64,000 nt of DNA from the NCBI GenBank assembly GCA_905182645.1, contig CAJJCJ010000002.1, positions 175,133 through 239,132 of the forward strand. Reading direction: 5' to 3'. The notes beneath the pieces were generated by a model. That model was not told the DNA's origin and did no database searches. It saw only the letters and a program-made list of their open reading frames with translations. This document shows positions 46,626 to 54,832 of this stretch, piece after piece (position 1 is the stretch's first letter; every line of letters starts with the position of its first letter). The translations under genes were made by a program, and so were the position numbers. The DNA is from an uncultured Sulfitobacter sp. GTDB taxonomy: Bacteria; Pseudomonadota; Alphaproteobacteria; Rhodobacterales; Rhodobacteraceae.

Positions 46626-47761
46626 GTTATCTAGAGTATAACGCCAAATATGTCCCCACTGGTTTGCGCAAACTGATGTTCATTAACTGGCCCATTATTG
46701 TTTTACTGACGGCCGTCGCAGGTTACGGGTTCATCATGCTGTACTCGGTCGCTGGCGGTTCAGCCGATCCTTGGATGTCCGCCCAAGTCAAACGCTTTGG
46801 TGTGGGCATGGTGATGCTTGTTGGTGTCGCGATGGTCCCAATCTGGTTCTGGCGCAATGTCTCGGCAGTTGCATTTGGTGTATCAGTATTGCTGTTGGTA
46901 GCTGTCGAATTTTTCGGTGCGGTTGGCATGGGTGCCCAGCGCTGGATTGATCTGGGGTTTATGCGCTTGCAACCGTCTGAGCTAACGAAAATCACCCTCG
47001 TGATGGTATTGGCCGCCTATTATGACTGGCTGCCGACCGATAAGACATCGCGCCCTCAATGGGTGCTTGTTCCGGTGATGATCATCCTGTTTCCCACATA
47101 TCTGGTCCTGCGTCAGCCTGACCTTGGTACAGCATTACTGTTGCTAATGGGCGGTGCGACGATCATGTTTTTGGCAGGCGTACATTGGGCATATTTTGCG
47201 ACTGTGGCTGCCTCTGGTGTTGCTGGGCTTGTCGCTGTTTTTCAGGGCCGTGGCACAAGTTGGCAGCTCCTCAAGGACTATCAGTATCGCCGGATTGACA
47301 CGTTCATCGATCCATCAAACGACCCGTTGGGTGCTGGATACCATATTACGCAGGCCAAGATTGCCCTTGGGTCAGGTGGCTGGACAGGGCGCGGGTTTAT
47401 GCAAGGCACCCAAAGCCGCCTGAATTTTTTGCCCGAGAAGCACACCGACTTTATCTTTACCACATTGGCCGAGGAGTTCGGCTTTGTTGGCGCGTTTACT
47501 TTGTTGATCCTTTACGTCCTCATCATCATGTTTTGTGTTGCGTCGGCCATGGGCAATAAGGACCGTTTTGCGTCTCTTTTGACCCTTGGCGTCGCGATGA
47601 CATTCTTTTTGTTCTTTGCCGTTAATATGGCGATGGTCACGGGGCTCGCGCCTGTTGTGGGCGTCCCGCTTCCACTTGTCAGCTATGGTGGATCGGCCAT
47701 GCTGGTGCTTTTAATTGCGTTTGGCTTAGTCCAAAGCGCCCATGTTCATAGGCCCCGCTAA
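46622..47761 (+). CDS. rodA: Rod shape-determining protein RodA (SEDS glycosyltransferase)
   Basis: A 379-residue SEDS protein with about ten membrane helices. Family motifs: GAQRWIDLGFMRLQPSEL, YLVLRQPDLGTALLLLMGGA with the catalytic Asp, FLPEKHTDFIFTTLAEEFGF, and the C-terminal VGVPLPLVSYGGSAMLV. It polymerises lipid II in the elongation complex. ATGA overlap with mrdA shows translational coupling. Confidence 0.96.
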   Translation: MSYLEYNAKYVPTGLRKLMFINWPIIVLLTAVAGYGFIMLYSVAGGSADPWMSAQVKRFGVGMVMLVGVAMVPIWFWRNVSAVAFGVSVLLLVAVEFFGAVGMGAQRWIDLGFMRLQPSELTKITLVMVLAAYYDWLPTDKTSRPQWVLVPVMIILFPTYLVLRQPDLGTALLLLMGGATIMFLAGVHWAYFATVAASGVAGLVAVFQGRGTSWQLLKDYQYRRIDTFIDPSNDPLGAGYHITQAKIALGSGGWTGRGFMQGTQSRLNFLPEKHTDFIFTTLAEEFGFVGAFTLLILYVLIIMFCVASAMGNKDRFASLLTLGVAMTFFLFFAVNMAMVTGLAPVVGVPLPLVSYGGSAMLVLLIAFGLVQSAHVHRPR

Positions 47762-48693
47762 TGATTAACGTTTTATTTTCTGCAAAGCCTGCGGCTTGGG
47801 CTGAATACCGTGATTCACTGACGGCTGCTTTTGCCGACGCGGGTATGGATGTTGCACTGGCCACTGATCATGCCCCTGATGTCGTGGATTACATCGTGTT
47901 TGCCCCGAACGGACCAGTCACAGATTTCACCCCATACGTGAATACCAACGGCATACTGAGCCTTTGGGCAGGCGTCGAAACTGTTGTGGATAATGCCACG
48001 CTAACCCAGCCCCTGATGCGCATGGTGGATGATAGTTTGACCGCAGGCATGGTCGAATGGGTTGTGGGCCACGCGATGCGTCATCATTTGGGAATGGATG
48101 CCCATATCGCCGACCAAGATGGCGTATGGCGTGATACTGTTCATCCGCCTTTGGCACGAGTCCGACCTGTGACCATCCTTGGGTTGGGCGCGCTTGGCAC
48201 CGCTTGTGGGCAGGCGTTGACTGCGTTGGGCTTTCCTGTGACCGGTTGGAGCCGCAGTCTGAAATCCGTTGATTCCATTTGTTGTTTGCACGGTGCTGAT
48301 GGCTTGCGAGACGCATTAACAGACGCCCAAATTGTCGTGTTGTTGTTGCCCGATACCCCCGCGACCGAAAACACGCTGGATGCCGAAACGCTAGGTTTTC
48401 TGGCTCGTGGTGCGTTTGTTATTAATCCGGGTCGTGGTCCGTTGATTGATGATGGCGCATTGTTGGCGGCGTTGAATAGCGGTCAGATTGCCCATGCCAC
48501 ACTTGATGTTTTCTGCGTTGAGCCGTTGCCAAACGATCACCCTTATTGGGCACATCCTTCGGTTACGGTCACCCCCCACATCGCATCAACCACCCGCCCA
48601 GATACGGCAAGCCGCATTATCGCCGCCAATATTCAGCGGCATCAAAATGGCGGTCAGTTTGAAAACCAAGTCGACCGCGCGGCCGGATACTAA
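47761..48693 (+). CDS. ghrA: Glyoxylate/hydroxypyruvate reductase A
   Basis: A 310-residue D-2-hydroxyacid dehydrogenase of the GhrA group: N-terminal VLFSAKPAAWAEY, NAD(P) motif TILGLGALGTACG, catalytic Arg after SLWAGVETVVDN-type region and in VINPGRGPLID, Glu in DVFCVEPLP, His in VTPHIASTTRP. Reduces glyoxylate or hydroxypyruvate. Its ATG overlaps the rodA stop, so it is co-transcribed with the elongation operon although unrelated in role. Convergent with the SseB-like gene, stops overlapping. Confidence 0.88.
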   Translation: MINVLFSAKPAAWAEYRDSLTAAFADAGMDVALATDHAPDVVDYIVFAPNGPVTDFTPYVNTNGILSLWAGVETVVDNATLTQPLMRMVDDSLTAGMVEWVVGHAMRHHLGMDAHIADQDGVWRDTVHPPLARVRPVTILGLGALGTACGQALTALGFPVTGWSRSLKSVDSICCLHGADGLRDALTDAQIVVLLLPDTPATENTLDAETLGFLARGAFVINPGRGPLIDDGALLAALNSGQIAHATLDVFCVEPLPNDHPYWAHPSVTVTPHIASTTRPDTASRIIAANIQRHQNGGQFENQVDRAAGY

Positions 48694-49466
48694 CGCAAAC
48701 GCGGCGGTCTATCGGGGTCCATGCCAGGTGCGGAGGGCGCTTTTGGGTCGTGCAGGGCCGGCAAGTCAAACCGCAAACCGACCTTTTCAAGATGCGCCGT
48801 CAGTTGATCGTCGCTACGTGCAAACAGCACATCCATTATACCAGCTTCAATCCCTGAGAATGTCAGGGCTTCGCCAGCCGCTTTGGCCAGCGCGTCTTGT
48901 GCGCCGGGCACTGCGTCGATGAAGGCCAGTACGTGGCCTTTTGCGCCGTCTTCATATGCCGCTGCCGCCAGATAAGCGGTTTGCGCAAGACCCGCGGCAA
49001 TTGCGAGTTTCCGATCGAGGCCTGTCACCACAACCTCCGGAAGGCCTCGCGGGGCGGACACTTCAGTCAGGCGCGCATGGGCTTCTTCGGGTGTGTTATC
49101 AAGGGTGGCATGCAGCCAATCAACGGCCTCAGCGGGGATCAACATTGCCGATGGTGCCACGTCAAGGTTGAGTGCAAAGCCGATGTTTTGGCGCACAAGC
49201 ATATCGCATAAAACGCGGCCTGACAGGCCTGCATAAGGGGCTTCACGGCCAACGAATTGCGCCAACCGGTCTTCGCGGTCAAAAATGAGCGCAAATTGCT
49301 GGTCTTCGATGTCGAACAGCTCGGGCGTGATTTTATCGCCGTCTGCCTCGGCGCCGAGCAACATAAACAGCTCGGTATCGGCCAAGCGTTCGTAGAATTG
49401 CAGGCGCTTTGCGTCATCATCGGGGGCCGCTTCCATGGCGGCGTGGGCTTGGTCTAGATCAGTCAT
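48690..49466 (-). CDS. SseB-like protein
   Basis: A 258-residue soluble protein with an N-terminal SseB domain: LQFYERLADTELFMLL, then DQQFALIFDREDRLAQFVG and a FALNLDVAPSAMLIPAEAVDWL strand. SseB is named from E. coli serine-sensitivity enhancement; the function in this group is unknown. Upstream is the UDG-like gene on the same strand, ten bases away. Confidence 0.8.
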   Translation of the reverse strand: MTDLDQAHAAMEAAPDDDAKRLQFYERLADTELFMLLGAEADGDKITPELFDIEDQQFALIFDREDRLAQFVGREAPYAGLSGRVLCDMLVRQNIGFALNLDVAPSAMLIPAEAVDWLHATLDNTPEEAHARLTEVSAPRGLPEVVVTGLDRKLAIAAGLAQTAYLAAAAYEDGAKGHVLAFIDAVPGAQDALAKAAGEALTFSGIEAGIMDVLFARSDDQLTAHLEKVGLRFDLPALHDPKAPSAPGMDPDRPPRLR

Positions 49467-49475
49467 GTAGCCTGA

Positions 49476-50075
49476 CTATGCGGTGCTGGTCTTCTCAGCA
49501 AGTGCGCTTTGGACGCGGGCCTTTAATGCGGGCAGAAGGTCGGTTTCAAACCACGGATTTTTCGTGATCCACCCAGTGTTACGCCATGATGGATGCGGCA
49601 GCGGGAACACGTTTGGTGCAAAGGTTTTCCAGCCTGCAACGCGGTCAGTCACCGAACTTTTGCCCCCAAGATGCCATTTCTGTGCATAGCCCCCGATCAA
49701 TAATGTCAGGGCTGGCGTGCCGATATGGTCCATCGCGGGTTGCCGCCATGTTTTGGCGCAGATCGGCGGCGGTGGCAGGTCGCTGCCCGCCGCGTTGTAG
49801 CCAGGAAAGCAGAACGCCATCGGCAAGATTGCCACGCGAGTCCGGTCATAGAATGTGTCGTCTGTGACCCCCATCCAATCGCGCAACCGGCCGCCCGAAG
49901 GGTCAGTAAACGGGCGCCCGCTGATTTGCACGCGTGCGCCGGGCGCTTGGCACGCAATGAGGATGCGGGCACCGCTATTAAACCACACCACAGGGCGCGG
50001 CGCGTGGGCGGTCGCCGTCGCAGCAAAGCGATCAGCGCACAAGGAACAGGCATCAATGTCCAAAAGTAGTGTCAT
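49476..50075 (-). CDS. Uracil-DNA glycosylase superfamily protein
   Basis: A 199-residue UDG-fold protein. Features: a CSLC pair near the start, ILIACQAPGARVQISGRPF with DPSGGRLRDWMGV as the first active-site loop region, and FPLPHPSWRN as the second (HPS) motif. The group is usually annotated uracil-DNA glycosylase family, but lacks proof of glycosylase activity. Probable start ATG at 50075; forms a two-gene unit with the SseB-like gene. Confidence 0.8.
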   Translation of the reverse strand: MTLLLDIDACSLCADRFAATATAHAPRPVVWFNSGARILIACQAPGARVQISGRPFTDPSGGRLRDWMGVTDDTFYDRTRVAILPMAFCFPGYNAAGSDLPPPPICAKTWRQPAMDHIGTPALTLLIGGYAQKWHLGGKSSVTDRVAGWKTFAPNVFPLPHPSWRNTGWITKNPWFETDLLPALKARVQSALAEKTSTA

Positions 50076-50118
50076 GTCCTGATATTAGGTCAATGCCAAG
50101 GCGACACAAGGGGGGCAA

Positions 50119-50409
50119 ATGGTTTTGACGGGCTGGGTCGACCAAAACGATACCTCTGCGGTTTTGGCAAAAGGTGAAGCAATCCGGCAAGTCAAGCGCG
50201 CCCTCTTACTCGCCGATGTGGCCCTTCCCGATTCTTCGCAAACAGTGATCGTAAAACGTGCCGATACAACGCGGCCCATCCCACCCGAGACAGCGGCCGT
50301 TACCACAGTAACCACCGAAGCTGACACCGCCCTTATCCGTATTGTTCAAACAGAGCGCAACGAAACCGGCACTGATGACCTGCTCCGTGAAGATGCTGAA
50401 AAGGAATAG
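50119..50409 (+). pseudogene. C-terminal remnant of a MscS-type mechanosensitive channel
   Basis: A 96-residue ORF reading LTGWVDQNDTSAVLAKGEAI, then RQVKRALLLADVALPDSSQT, and ending in an acidic NETGTDDLLREDAEKE tail. These fit the cytosolic C-terminus of MscS-family channels from this order (GWVDQ...AIR.VK.AL...ALPEP). The membrane pore and beta domain are absent. AGGGGGG before the ATG could allow expression of the fragment. Identification is by memory of the family, so moderate. Confidence 0.5.
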
Positions 50410-50471
50410 CGCTTTTTACGATTTCAGGGCTTGAACCGCTGCCCACTTCATCGTAATCACTGCGACGCTGA

Positions 50472-50546
50472 TGGGGTGTAGCCAAGCGGTAAGGCAATGC
50501 TTTTTGGTAGCATGTACCGTAGGTTCGAATCCTACCACCCCAGCCA
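50472..50546 (+). tRNA. tRNA-Gln (anticodon TTG)
   Basis: A complete cloverleaf of 75 bases with encoded CCA. Acceptor TGGGGTG / CACCCCA, D arm GCCAAGCGGTAAGGC, anticodon stem ATGCT / AGCAT with loop TTTTGGT (anticodon TTG at positions 34-36), T arm GTAGG-TTCGAAT-CCTAC. Confidence 0.95.
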
Positions 50547-50586
50547 GCGATTTCCCTCATAACAGACGTGTCGTGTTTGCTTTGGT

Positions 50587-50769
50587 TTAATGCCGCAGTA
50601 TCAAACGCTTGCGCTGGTTGTCGTTTTGCGCAGACCGCAGATGACGGCGCTGACCTCCGCATTTTGACCCAAAGTCTGCGATAGGCATTTCCGCGGTAGC
50701 AGTTTGCATGTGGCGGATGCTGATTTTATGGGGTTTTTTGGCGTCTTGGAAAGATCGGCGCCGGGTCAT
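50587..50769 (-). CDS. Small basic hypothetical ORF beside recombinase remnant
   Basis: A 60-residue basic ORF. The ATG at 50769 has GAGG seven bases upstream, and it lies 46 bp after the recombinase remnant on the same strand, so it may once have been in its operon. No family recognised; a lone CGG motif and many Arg/Lys/Gln/His. Could be fortuitous. Confidence 0.35.
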   Translation of the reverse strand: MTRRRSFQDAKKPHKISIRHMQTATAEMPIADFGSKCGGQRRHLRSAQNDNQRKRLILRH

Positions 50770-50814
50770 GGCATGACCTCACTGCATCAGTTTTTTTTGT
50801 GGCTGGCATTTTTA

Positions 50815-51312
50815 TCAGAGTGATTTGAGCAGCGATCTCTGATCATTCCAATCGGCAGGCAAGCCATGCTGCTTGGACCAATCGGAGGTGAATCCAGTTG
50901 GCTGCTTGCCCTCAAGTACATCCCGAACGATGCCTGGCGCGAGGAAAGCCAGATCAATCATCTGCTGCACGCGACGCTTGGATGTCTGTTCGGCTGTCGC
51001 AATTTGACCAAAGGTTTTGCCAGACGTGATTTATTTAAACCAGCTATGCGCCTTTGCGATGTTCCGGATCAGCTTGTCGTCTTGTCCTGAGGGGAGGTCC
51101 GCGAGGATAAGTTTGGTCTCAACACCGCGCTTTCTGATCTGGAATACGCTGGTGATGCAGAGGGCTTCTTCGTTCAATGCATCTGGATCAATGGTGAGCA
51201 TCTCTGCGATTTCCGTTCCGTCTACCCGCACAGTCAGCTGGCCCGGTTTGATCGTGATGTTGCTGGCAAGTTGCAGGAGCTGCTTTTGACTGGCTGATCC
51301 AAGCCACTCGGT
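50815..51312 (-). pseudogene. C-terminal remnant of a large serine recombinase, with nonsense codon
   Basis: The frame from the IS6 edge reads the recombinase C-terminal region: TSVFQIRKRGVETKLILADL, RNIAKAHSWFK, TSGKTFGQIATAEQTSKRRV, QQMIDLAFLAPGIVRDVLEG, SDWSKQHGLPADWNDQR. A TAA at 51031-51033 interrupts it where a CAA would fit, between SWFK and ITSGKT. The catalytic serine domain is gone, removed at the IS6 left end (51313). Such recombinases belong to integrated elements. Confidence 0.75.
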
Positions 51313-52132
51313 GGTGCTGTCAGACGAATGCGAGCTCAGTCTGTACTAGGCCAGCGCCCCTGCCCTTTTATGCCGCACAAAGGCCGCGCCACTCGGCGAG
51401 TGCGGCGGTGCGGTTGGCCTTGAAGTGATCGCGTTGGGAGAGGCTTCGGTCTTGATTGAAATGGTTGTGAATGGAAGCGTGGACAGCAACGAATCTCTGC
51501 AAGGTTCGCATGCGCCTGAAGCGGATCATTGCCCGTTCTCTTCGTCGAAATGGCTGATGTGAATTCTCGGCCCGATTGTTGAGCCAGCGGCCAGTTTCCT
51601 GTTTGTCCGCGCTGCCGATGACCTTCATCGCAGCACCGTAAGATCGCAGCTTGTCGGTCACGAAGATTTGCGGGCTGCCATGCCGCTTCATCGTTTTCCT
51701 GAGGAATTTCAATGCTGATTTGCGATCTCGGCGCTTTGTAACGAAGCTTTCGAGAACTTCCCCCTCATGATCTACGGCCCGCCATAAGTAATGTGTTTCA
51801 CCGTTGATCTTCACAAAAACCTCGTCCAGATGCCATTGCCAATTCGAATAAGATCGCATCCAACTGACCCTGTTTCTGCGGATCTCTGCCGCGAGCATCG
51901 GGCCAAATCTGTTCCACCAGAAACGGACAGTTTCATGGCTGATGTCGATGCCGCGTTCGTGCAAAAGATCTTCGACATTCCGAAGCGAAAGCGGAAACCG
52001 GATGTACATCATCACCGCCATGCGGATCACCTCAGGGCTGGTTTTGAAGTAGCGAAATGGGCTGCGTTTTGTCATCTCCCGAAGCTAAAGGGATGCCCTG
52101 CCCGCCTCAACCAGTTTTGCTCTGACAGTGCC
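51313..52132 (-). mobile_element. IS6-family insertion sequence (820 bp)
   Basis: Terminal inverted repeats GGTGCTGTCAGA (left) and TCTGACAGTGCC (right) bound an 820-bp element, the standard length of the family. The single transposase gene appears intact. No 8-bp target duplication is seen (CACTCGGT vs GTTTGCTG), and each flank ends in a different truncated gene, which fits an IS6-mediated adjacent deletion. Confidence 0.88.
51368..52075 (-). CDS. IS6-family transposase
   Basis: A 235-residue DDE transposase: N-terminal HTH region (LRNVEDLLHERGIDISHETV), catalytic D in WHLDEVFVKI, D in FVTDKLRSYG, E in NNRAENSHQPFRRRER. Length and motifs are complete, so the element may be active. Upstream of the start is MTKRSPFRYFKTSPEVIRMA within the same ORF, typical of the family. 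Confidence 0.94.
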   Translation of the reverse strand: MTKRSPFRYFKTSPEVIRMAVMMYIRFPLSLRNVEDLLHERGIDISHETVRFWWNRFGPMLAAEIRRNRVSWMRSYSNWQWHLDEVFVKINGETHYLWRAVDHEGEVLESFVTKRRDRKSALKFLRKTMKRHGSPQIFVTDKLRSYGAAMKVIGSADKQETGRWLNNRAENSHQPFRRRERAMIRFRRMRTLQRFVAVHASIHNHFNQDRSLSQRDHFKANRTAALAEWRGLCAA

Positions 52133-52174
52133 GTTTGCTGGGTTGCGGTCTAGGGCGGCGTAGTAAAGATTCAT
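52133..52174 (-). pseudogene. 5' remnant (14 codons) of an AMP-dependent acyl-CoA ligase gene
   Basis: One base after the crotonase stop an ATG starts MNLYYAALDRNPAN and then hits the IS6 inverted repeat exactly at 52132. L-x-x-N-P-A-N starts are common in fatty-acyl / methylmercaptopropionate-type CoA ligases of this order. The rest of the gene has been lost. The identification rests on only 14 residues plus context. Confidence 0.45.
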
Positions 52175-52175
52175 G

Positions 52176-52976
52176 TTAGATGTCCTGCCACTTGGGTGCA
52201 CGCTTTTCAATAAATGCGCCGATGCCTTCCTCGGCATCACGCGCGAGCATGTTGTCGACCATCACCCCAGAGGCGTAGTCATAGGCCTCGGCAAGGGTCA
52301 TCTCGCGCTGCGCGTAAAATGCGCGTTTGCCTGTGGCGAGTGTCATGCTGGATTTGGACGCGATCTTGCGAGCCATTTCCATGGTTGCGTCTTGCAGTAT
52401 GTCCTCGGGTGCAACGCGGTTGACCAACCCCATCTCGGCGGCGCGGGTGGCAGAGGTCATGTCGCCTGTCAGCAGCATTTCCATTGCGTGTTTGTTGGAG
52501 ACGTTGCGCGACAGCGCAACCATCGGTGTCGAGCAGAAAAGCCCGATGTGAACACCTGGCGTGCTGAATTGTGCTGTCTCGGCGGCGATGGCCAAATCAC
52601 AGCTTGCGACAAGTTGGCAGCCCGAGGCTGTCGCGATGCCTGTGACTTCGGCAATGACGGGCTTGGGGCAGTTGACGATGCCCTGCATTACGCCAGAGCA
52701 CATCGCCATAACTTTAGCGAAATAAGCTTTGCCGCCATCAGACCCACTGCGTCCTGCCGTCATCTCTTTGAGGTCGTGGCCTGCGCAAAACGCGGGTCCG
52801 TTTGCGGCCAGAATGATCACACGCACGCCAGGATCCTTACCCGCTGCGTCAAAGGCCGCACCAAGTGCGCCAAGCATCGCCTCGGACAGCGCATTGCGGC
52901 GCTTCACATCGTTCAGCGTCAGGCGCAGAATGCCATCATCGCTCAGGTCACTTAAGAGAATATCGCTCGACGTCAT
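52176..52976 (-). CDS. Enoyl-CoA hydratase/isomerase (crotonase) family protein
   Basis: A 266-residue crotonase. Oxyanion-hole segments FCAGHDLKEM and IATASGCQLVASCDLAIA; NRVAPEDILQDA and C-terminal EGIGAFIEKRAPKWQ are typical. AAAGGAG precedes the ATG at 52976. In this cluster, next to a DmdA-like gene and a truncated CoA ligase, it could hydrate a methylthioacryloyl-CoA-like intermediate (DmdD or AcuH type role), which is inference. An ordinary fatty-acid enzyme is the alternative. Confidence 0.85.
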   Translation of the reverse strand: MTSSDILLSDLSDDGILRLTLNDVKRRNALSEAMLGALGAAFDAAGKDPGVRVIILAANGPAFCAGHDLKEMTAGRSGSDGGKAYFAKVMAMCSGVMQGIVNCPKPVIAEVTGIATASGCQLVASCDLAIAAETAQFSTPGVHIGLFCSTPMVALSRNVSNKHAMEMLLTGDMTSATRAAEMGLVNRVAPEDILQDATMEMARKIASKSSMTLATGKRAFYAQREMTLAEAYDYASGVMVDNMLARDAEEGIGAFIEKRAPKWQDI

Positions 52977-52998
52977 GGGGCTGCTCCTTTGGCGAAAC

Positions 52999-53448
52999 TT
53001 AGCGGATGTTGATTTCAACACTTTCCGCAAGTGTGTTGGCGATAAAGCAATACCGATGCGCACGATCCTGCGTCTCTGCCATTTGCGCGTCGGTCACAGA
53101 AAAGCCTGTGTCGAACCGCACCACTGGATGCAGATCAATCTGTGTCACCGACATCTGCCCCTTGGAGTTCTTGCCAAGATGCGCCTCGGCGTAGTCGTGA
53201 TAGCTTGCCACGGGCCAACCCGCCTTTGCGGCCAGCGCGAGGAAGGTCATCATGTGGCAGCTAGAAAGCGCTGACGCCAACGCCTGCTCGGGGTTTGTAT
53301 TTGCCGGATCGCCGCCCCAATCGGGGGCAGAATCCACGGTGATGTCGTAGTTTTGGTTCATCTGCACAGTATGTGCGTTTGAATAGGTGCCCGTCACAAA
53401 TTCAGGCTCGGCGCGCTGCCAATGCAGCTCGATGGAAAGATCGGACAT
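52999..53448 (-). CDS. OsmC/Ohr-family peroxidase-like protein
   Basis: A 149-residue OsmC-fold protein with the two redox Cys: Cys64 (LSSCHMMTFL) and Cys134 (HRYCFIANT). NPEQALASALSSC is the family core. These proteins reduce organic hydroperoxides with thiols. Located between the DmdA-like and crotonase genes (22-bp gap to the latter, 81-bp to the former). A role in coping with sulfur by-products or peroxides of the pathway is plausible but unproven. Confidence 0.85.
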   Translation of the reverse strand: MSDLSIELHWQRAEPEFVTGTYSNAHTVQMNQNYDITVDSAPDWGGDPANTNPEQALASALSSCHMMTFLALAAKAGWPVASYHDYAEAHLGKNSKGQMSVTQIDLHPVVRFDTGFSVTDAQMAETQDRAHRYCFIANTLAESVEINIR

Positions 53449-53529
53449 AGGGAAAGTCTCTTTTCAGGATGGCAATATGGCAGCGCGCACAAATTTAGCC
53501 TTAAGCGCACTGCTTGAGATGCAGTTTCT

Positions 53530-54672
53530 TTACGCCACTGCGATCTGCTTTTTCGGGTCATAGAACGGGCGCTCGACGACAGTCGCTTTTGTCGGGCCTG
53601 ACTTCGTCACGACTTCCACTTCCGCCCCGATCACCGCTGAATCAGCCGCAACCATTGCCAGCGCGATGTTCTTCTCGAGACGCGGCGAGTAAACTGCAGA
53701 TGTAACCCTGCCGATTTCTGCCCCACCTTGGTTGATCGCCCAGAACGTCGTGTTCGGACCTGTCAACGGATCGCAATCGATGACAAGACCAACCTGCTTG
53801 CGCTTGGGGCCTTCCTCTTTGATGCGACGCAGTGCAGTCTTGCCAATGAAATCCGCCTCCATGTCGAGGTTCATCAGGCGATCAAAGCCGAGCTCGTAAG
53901 GGTTTGTATGGACGTCGGCGTCTGCATGATAGGACAGCATGCCGCCTTCAATCCGGCGGATCGAGGACGTGTGACCCGGCTTGAGGCCGTGCTGCATACC
54001 CGCCGCCATGATCCATTCCCAAAGCTGATCGCCTTTTGAGCCATCGCGCAAATATAGCTCATAACCCAACTCACTGGACCAGCCAGTGCGCGACACGATG
54101 AGCGGGATCCCATCCAGTTCGACTTCGCGCAGCCAATAATATTTGAGTTCCATTATGCTTTCGCCAAACAGCTCTTGCATAATCAGGCCGGAATTTGGCC
54201 CTTGAAGCTGAAGCGGTGAAACATCCGGCTCGCCAATCTTGACGTCCATTCCAGAATGCACGGCCACGCCCTGCGCCCATAGCAGGATGTCGCTGTCGGC
54301 CAGCGAAATCCAGAAGTGGTTTTCCGCCAATCGCAGCAGGATCGGGTCATTCAGGATACCGCCATCCGCATTCGTAATCAGGATGTATTTGCACTGACCC
54401 ACGGCCATTTTCGACAGATCGCGCGGCGTTAGCATCTGCACGAATTTTGCGGCATCTGGTCCAGTGATTTCAACTTGGCGTTCAACGGCAACATCGCACA
54501 AAATCGCCTCGTTCACGAGGTTCCAGAAGTTCTGCTCGGGGTTACCAAAATCACGTGGGATATACATATGATTGTAAACAGAAAACCCCTTGGCGCCCCA
54601 GCGAACCGTTGCATCGAAATAAGGAGATTTGCGGATCTGTGTGCCAAAACCAAAGTCGTCTGCTTGTGTCAT
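53530..54672 (-). CDS. dmdA: DMSP demethylase-like GcvT-family protein (DmdA-like)
   Basis: A 380-residue GcvT-fold protein. Typical parts: FSVYNHMYIPRDF near the start, VAVERQVEITGPDAAKFVQM, LTPRDLSKMAVGQCKYI, VSRTGWSSELGYELYLRD, and the C-terminal barrel (ADFIGKTALRRIKEEGPKRK). N-terminal YNHM and VERQVE segments recall DmdA, which moves a methyl group of dimethylsulfoniopropionate to tetrahydrofolate. GcvT relatives (e.g. glycine cleavage, dimethylglycine oxidase) are similar, so the exact substrate is not certain. The neighbouring OsmC, crotonase and CoA-ligase remnant support an organosulfur pathway. Confidence 0.6.
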   Translation of the reverse strand: MTQADDFGFGTQIRKSPYFDATVRWGAKGFSVYNHMYIPRDFGNPEQNFWNLVNEAILCDVAVERQVEITGPDAAKFVQMLTPRDLSKMAVGQCKYILITNADGGILNDPILLRLAENHFWISLADSDILLWAQGVAVHSGMDVKIGEPDVSPLQLQGPNSGLIMQELFGESIMELKYYWLREVELDGIPLIVSRTGWSSELGYELYLRDGSKGDQLWEWIMAAGMQHGLKPGHTSSIRRIEGGMLSYHADADVHTNPYELGFDRLMNLDMEADFIGKTALRRIKEEGPKRKQVGLVIDCDPLTGPNTTFWAINQGGAEIGRVTSAVYSPRLEKNIALAMVAADSAVIGAEVEVVTKSGPTKATVVERPFYDPKKQIAVA

Positions 54673-54832
54673 TTCTTGCCCTCATCGCAGGTGGCCTGAC
54701 AGGCCAGTGAAGTGTTGTAACCTGCGGATGATTTAGGTTGGAATCGACGGAAATTGGGGTCTGATTTTGCGTGCTGTTTAGACCGATCAGACTGATTTTC
54801 GGGTCCTGATTAGTCCGTTCAGTCTTTGCAGG

